Assembly: GCA_937897125.1 (NCBI GenBank)
Contig: CALCPL010000091.1
Coordinates: 1 to 9,299 of the forward strand
Origin: an uncultured Candidatus Pelagibacter sp.
Lineage (GTDB): Bacteria > Pseudomonadota > Alphaproteobacteria > Pelagibacterales > Pelagibacteraceae
Reading direction: 5' to 3'
DNA: 9,299 bases
Numbering within the stretch: the first letter of the stretch is position 1; each line of letters starts with the position of its first letter. Below the pieces are notes generated by a model that saw only the letters and a list, made by a program, of their open reading frames with translations, was not told the origin of the DNA and ran no database searches. Made by a program: the position numbers and the translations under genes. This document shows positions 5,971-9,299 of this stretch, in pieces.

Positions 5971-8158
5971 ATTTCTTTAATAATCGATTTAGATGTAATA
6001 ACGGTTCTGTGTAACCAGAAGGTTGCTCTTTACCTTTAAAGATTAAATCACAAGCTGTCTTAAAAGCAATTGATTGTTCAAAATTTTCAGACATCATCTC
6101 GTAGCTTCCTCTTCCAGAGCGAGTATATGCACCATCATTTTTATTTTGATCATCAACAATTTTTGCCATTTTTTTCATCACTTCCATAACTTGTGATTTA
6201 GTACAAATATCGTGATGTATCCAATTAGCTATATGTTGAGAAGAAATTCTTAAAGTGGCTCTATCCTCCATCAAACCAACATTATTAATATCAGGTACTT
6301 TTGAACAGCCAACTCCGTGATCTATCCATCTTACGACGTACCCTAAAAGAGTTTGTGCAGAATTAGAAATTTCAGAGTTAATTTCTTCCATTGACCAGTT
6401 TGGCCTATCTGCCACAGGAATTGTTAATAAGTCATCCAGTTTTGCAGACTCTCTTTTTTGAATTTCTTTTTGTTTCTCAAAAATATTTATTTCATGATAA
6501 TGAAGGGCATGAAGAGCTGCCGCTGTAGGTGAGGGAACCCAAGCACAATTTGCACCAGCATTTAGATGACCAGTTTTTTGTTCCATCATTTCTTTCATTT
6601 TGTCAGGCATAGCCCACATGCCTTTTCCAATTTGAGCCCTACCAGAAAGACCACATTGAAGACCTATGTCTACGTTATTATTTTCATATGCCCCAATCCA
6701 TTTAGAAGATTTCATATCTCCTTTTTTAATCATAGGACCAGCTTCCATTGAAGTATGCATTTCATCACCAGTACGATCTAAAAAACCAGTATTAATAAAA
6801 AATACTCTATTTTGAAGTGTTCTAATACACTCTTTTAAATTAGAAGAGGTTCTTCTCTCTTCATCCATAATTCCAATTTTGCATGTATATTTTTCCAATC
6901 CTAAAACTTCTTCAACTTTAGTAAAAATTAAATCTGTAAATGAAGTTTCATCAGGACCATGCATTTTTGGTTTAACAATATAAATAGAACCACTTCTAGA
7001 ATTACCCTTCTTTTTAATATCATGAAGGCAAGCTGCTGAAGTTATAAAAGCATCCATAATACCTTCTGGTATTTCAGAACCATCTTTTAAAAGAATTGCA
7101 GAATTGGTCATAAGATGTCCAACATTTCTTATTAACAATAAACTTCTTCCATGTAATTTTAATTCTTTTCCATCTTTAGAAATATAACTTCTATCAGGAT
7201 TTAATCTACGCTCATAAGTCTTTCCATTTTTTTCAAAAGTTGATTTTAAATCACCTTTCATAAGTCCAAGCCAATTACGATAGCAAACAACTTTATCATC
7301 TGCATCAACTGCAGCAACACTGTCCTCATTATCACAAATAGTTGAAACTGCTGCTTCAACAATAATATCACTAATTTTAGCAGGATCCTGTGTTGCACTA
7401 AATGCCTTTGGATCTATAATTATTTCTATATGAAGATTATTATTTTTTAGAATTATTGCCGAAGGATTATTAGCTTCACCTCTGTGGCCTATAAATTTAC
7501 TTTTATCTTTTAGTTTTGTCTCTTGGCTGTCTTTACAAATAATAAGTGAACCATTTTCTATTTTAAATCCAGTTATATTTGCCCATCCGATAATTATATT
7601 TTCTAGTGGAAAATATCTTTCTAAAAAATTTCTTCCATATTTTATAACCATTTCTCCTCTTAGGGGGTCATATCTTTGTGATGCACTATCCTCAGATTCC
7701 TCTATTACATCAGTACCATATAAACTATCATACAAACTCATCCATCTTGCATTAGCAGCATTAAGTGCATACCTATCATTCATGATTGGAACTACTAATT
7801 GTGGTCCAGCAATATTAGTTATTTCTTCATCAACATTATTTGTTTTGATCTTAAAATCAGGGCCTACTTCTTTTAAATAATCAATTTCTTTTAAAAATTT
7901 TTTATATTCTTCTAGATTGATTTCATTACCCTTATTTGCAATATGCCAATCATCTATTTTTTTTTGTAAATCTTCTCTTACTTTTAATAGGTCTTTATTT
8001 TTTGGAGCTAATTCATGAACTACTTTGTTGAAGCCTTCCCAGAATTTTTCTGAAGAAATATTTGTATCTTTAAGCAATTCTTCATTAATGAAGTTAAGTA
8101 ATTTATTAGAAACTGATAGATTGTGTATTTTTGTGTATTGTTCTTTCATAGCACCCAT
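5957..8158 (-). CDS. glcB: malate synthase G
   Basis: Condenses glyoxylate with acetyl-CoA to malate; the monomeric G isoform, 733 residues against about 720 in relatives. Family signatures in order: IRNVGHLM at 343-350 (Arg344, the likely counterpart of E. coli Arg338), KMHGPDE at 398-404, GIMDEERRTS at 429-438 (acidic Mg2+ ligand), FINTGFLDRTGDEMHTSMEAG at 454-474 (Asp461), GLQCGLSGRAQIGKGMWAMPD at 499-519, and HGVGCSKVPD then LMEDRATLRISSQ at 614-641 (Asp632, the likely catalytic base). All key residues appear intact. The start is taken at 8158, four bases after GGGG, the clearest Shine-Dalgarno-like run in the window. ATG at 8149 (M4) is an alternative that would put GGGG 13 bases away. 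It is controlled by the tandem glycine riboswitch upstream, linking expression to glycine, a source of glyoxylate. Confidence 0.97.
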   Translation of the reverse strand: MGAMKEQYTKIHNLSVSNKLLNFINEELLKDTNISSEKFWEGFNKVVHELAPKNKDLLKVREDLQKKIDDWHIANKGNEINLEEYKKFLKEIDYLKEVGPDFKIKTNNVDEEITNIAGPQLVVPIMNDRYALNAANARWMSLYDSLYGTDVIEESEDSASQRYDPLRGEMVIKYGRNFLERYFPLENIIIGWANITGFKIENGSLIICKDSQETKLKDKSKFIGHRGEANNPSAIILKNNNLHIEIIIDPKAFSATQDPAKISDIIVEAAVSTICDNEDSVAAVDADDKVVCYRNWLGLMKGDLKSTFEKNGKTYERRLNPDRSYISKDGKELKLHGRSLLLIRNVGHLMTNSAILLKDGSEIPEGIMDAFITSAACLHDIKKKGNSRSGSIYIVKPKMHGPDETSFTDLIFTKVEEVLGLEKYTCKIGIMDEERRTSSNLKECIRTLQNRVFFINTGFLDRTGDEMHTSMEAGPMIKKGDMKSSKWIGAYENNNVDIGLQCGLSGRAQIGKGMWAMPDKMKEMMEQKTGHLNAGANCAWVPSPTAAALHALHYHEINIFEKQKEIQKRESAKLDDLLTIPVADRPNWSMEEINSEISNSAQTLLGYVVRWIDHGVGCSKVPDINNVGLMEDRATLRISSQHIANWIHHDICTKSQVMEVMKKMAKIVDDQNKNDGAYTRSGRGSYEMMSENFEQSIAFKTACDLIFKGKEQPSGYTEPLLHLNRLLKKSSQN

Positions 8159-8162
8159 TTTA

Positions 8163-8166
8163 CCCC
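8163..8166 (-). promoter_or_regulatory. GGGG ribosome-binding candidate for glcB
   Basis: The only clear Shine-Dalgarno-like run directly before a gene in this window. It lies between the second aptamer's P1 and the glcB ATG at 8158, with a short four-base spacer. Its place beside P1 suits ligand-controlled ribosome access and supports 8158 over 8149 as the start. Confidence 0.5.
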
Positions 8167-8167
8167 A

Positions 8168-8309
8168 TCTGTATTTTTGCCTGAGAGTTTTGCTCCATCG
8201 GCGAGATAAATCTCTTTCCAGAGTGTTATGTTTATTATCGGTCCATTTGCCTGAGAGTTTCCGGGGTGGTTGCTCCTTCGGCGCTATTATTTAATAGTCT
8301 CTCCCGATA
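8168..8309 (-). promoter_or_regulatory. tandem glycine riboswitch controlling glcB
   Basis: Two consecutive glycine aptamers read on the minus strand. Aptamer 1 occupies 8309-8236: P1 is TATCGG (8309-8304) paired with CCGATA (8241-8236), enclosing the conserved GCCGAAGGAGCAA and CTCTCAGGCAAA segments. Aptamer 2 occupies about 8222-8168: P1 is TCTG paired with CAGA, enclosing CGCCGATGGAGCAA and CTCTCAGGCAAA. A 13-base A-rich linker joins them. The second P1 ends two bases before the GGGG ribosome-binding candidate (8166-8163 includes its first base in the adjoining AUG) and ten bases before the glcB start, with no terminator hairpin or T-run. Control at translation initiation is therefore the most likely mode. 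A glycine-responsive riboswitch on malate synthase has been reported in SAR11; activation by glycine here follows that knowledge and is not shown by sequence. Confidence 0.95.
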
Positions 8310-8312
8310 TCA

Positions 8313-8331
8313 ATTAAGAGTACCTCTTAAT
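8313..8331. promoter_or_regulatory. palindrome overlapping the glcB promoter (possible operator)
   Basis: ATTAAGAG-TAC-CTCTTAAT is a perfect 8-bp inverted repeat with a 3-base centre. It covers the proposed -10 and part of the spacer of the glcB promoter and lies just upstream of the riboswitch. Because it precedes the predicted start, it is more likely a protein-binding site than an RNA hairpin. The cognate regulator is unknown. Confidence 0.5.
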
Positions 8332-8344
8332 AGAATTATGTCAA
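8317..8344 (-). promoter_or_regulatory. candidate promoter of glcB
   Basis: On the minus strand a perfect -35 TTGACA (8344-8339) is followed, after 16 bases, by a weak -10 TACTCT (8322-8317). The predicted start near 8310 coincides with the first base of riboswitch P1, which supports the assignment despite the poor -10. Confidence 0.6.
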
Positions 8345-8407
8345 ATATAAATTATTTAAAACATTTTATTGCCTTTTTTCTTAATTAATTAATAATTAAA
8401 CAATCAT

Positions 8408-9253
8408 ATGAAAAATTATTTAAATTTTGAAACAGATATTAAAAATTTAGAGATAGAAATAGACAAACTTAAAGACCCTTATAATCAAGATGGTCTTTCG
8501 GAAGTAGATACAAAAAAAATTTCTGAGTCTCAAAAAGAGATAGATAATAAGCTACAAGAGATTTACTCTAATTTAGACCCTTGGCAAACTACTCTAGTTG
8601 CAAGACATGAAGACAGACCTAAAGCAAAATTTTTTATCGATAATTTATTTGAGGATTTTATCCCATTGTCAGGTGACAGATTTTATGGAGAAGATAAATC
8701 AGTATTAGCAGGATTTGCAAAATTTAATGAAAAATCTGTCTTAGTTATTGGTCAAGAAAAAGGGGATAGCCTTGAAAGTAGAATTGAAAGAAATTTTGGA
8801 ATGATGAGGCCTGAGGGTTACAGAAAAACAATTAGATTAATGAAATTAGCAAACAAATTTAACATTCCGATAATTTCTTTTATAGACACACCTGGAGCTT
8901 ACCCTGGTGTAGGTGCAGAAGAGAGAGGTCAAGCAGAGGCAATTGCAAAATCAATTGAGTGCTGCATGTCGTTAAACGTCCCAACTCTTGCAATTGTTAT
9001 TGGAGAAGGTGGATCAGGAGGTGCAATAGCACTTGCTTCATCTAACAAGGTAATCATGTTAGAAAATGCAATTTACTCAGTAATATCTCCAGAGGGCTGT
9101 GCCACTATTTTATGGAGAGACCCTAAAAGAACTTTAGAAGCAGCAAAAGCCATGAAATTATCCTCAAAAGACCTCTTAGAACTAAAAGTAATTGATGAAA
9201 TTATTCCAGAGCCAATTGGTGGTGCCCACAGAGATAGAGACCTAATATTAGAT
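8408..9253 (+). CDS. accA: acetyl-CoA carboxylase carboxyltransferase subunit alpha (3' truncated)
   Basis: Alpha half of the carboxyltransferase that makes malonyl-CoA, the first step of fatty-acid synthesis, in complex with AccD. 282 residues are present against about 319 in E. coli, so roughly 35 C-terminal residues are missing. The N-terminal helical region is 1-60, with WQTTLVARHEDRP at 59-71 and ESRIERNFGMMRPEGYRK at 123-140. The crotonase-like core has DTPGAYPGVGAEERGQAEAIA at 160-180, the oxyanion/biotin-region motif GEGGSGGAIAL at 199-209 and SPEGCATILWR at 227-237. The frame appears to run on to a stop at 9274, but the last six residues (LSLIHI) and that stop are encoded by adapter, so the genomic part ends at Asp282. 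It is divergent from glcB across about 100 AT-rich bases and has no Shine-Dalgarno. Confidence 0.96.
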
Positions 9254-9299
9254 CTGTCTCTTATACACATCTGACGCTGCCGACGAATAGAGAGGTGTA
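9254..9299 (-). other. Nextera i5-side sequencing adapter (not genomic)
   Basis: Bases 9254-9272 are the reverse complement of the Tn5 mosaic end and 9273-9286 the Nextera read-1 portion. Bases 9287-9294 (ATAGAGAG) match, from memory, the S502 i5 index in reverse complement, and 9295-9299 are the start of the reverse-complemented P5 sequence. Any reading frame crossing 9253 is chimeric. Confidence 0.98.

Noticed and set aside
6566..6751. Open frame on the plus strand inside glcB
   Set aside because: It lies wholly antisense to the conserved catalytic part of malate synthase, has no recognisable domain, and its composition is explained by the glcB codons.
8025..8294. 89-codon plus-strand frame across the glcB start and riboswitch
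   Set aside because: It reads through the complement of the riboswitch aptamers; the conserved RNA explains this sequence.
8345..8407. Possible accA promoter and inverted TTAATTAATTAA repeats
   Set aside because: The stretch is almost only A and T, so many -10-like and palindromic matches occur by chance and none could be chosen.
9073..9270. 65-codon minus-strand frame starting MCIRDR
   Set aside because: Its start and first residues are adapter, and the rest is antisense to accA.

Overview
This is a compact, very AT-rich bacterial fragment that looks like the SAR11 clade (Candidatus Pelagibacter and relatives, Alphaproteobacteria). The evidence is the low-GC, lysine/asparagine/isoleucine-rich proteins, gaps of 2-4 bases or tail-to-tail overlaps between genes, the alphaproteobacterial neighbourhoods cycM/kdsB/pheA and SRP RNA-dnaX-ybaB-recR, and above all a tandem glycine riboswitch in front of malate synthase G, an arrangement reported for SAR11. 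The clade call is inferred from content; no 16S gene is present.

The two ends are not genomic. Bases 1-48 are an Illumina Nextera i7-side adapter (index region 7-14 plus the Tn5 mosaic end), and bases 9254-9299 are the i5-side adapter in reverse complement. The biological insert is therefore 49-9253.

Layout: argF (ornithine carbamoyltransferase, +) ends tail-to-tail over a membrane-anchored cytochrome c (cycM type, -). A 103-base divergent promoter region containing a GC-rich 7-bp hairpin separates cycM from the kdsB-pheA pair (+; CMP-Kdo synthesis and phenylalanine synthesis). Next comes a small SRP RNA gene with a near-ideal extended -10 promoter. Ten bases after it starts the dnaX-ybaB-recR operon (+; clamp-loader subunit, nucleoid-associated protein, recombination mediator). 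recR overlaps, tail-to-tail, a long malate synthase G gene glcB (-) whose leader is a two-aptamer glycine riboswitch. Its promoter is overlapped by a perfect 19-nt palindrome. Divergently, accA (+; acetyl-CoA carboxylase alpha carboxyltransferase) runs into the right-hand adapter and is truncated.

The metabolic link most visible here is glycine sensing: glycine gives glyoxylate, which malate synthase condenses with acetyl-CoA, and the divergent accA also consumes acetyl-CoA. The rest is housekeeping. I found no mobile element, CRISPR array, tRNA, phage gene or clearly new multi-gene system. The most notable signals are regulatory: the palindrome over the glcB promoter, the kdsB upstream hairpin, and the SRP RNA fused closely to dnaX. 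A few enzymes also carry departures from usual motifs (ArgF, PheA). No stretch over 300 bases lacks a gene.
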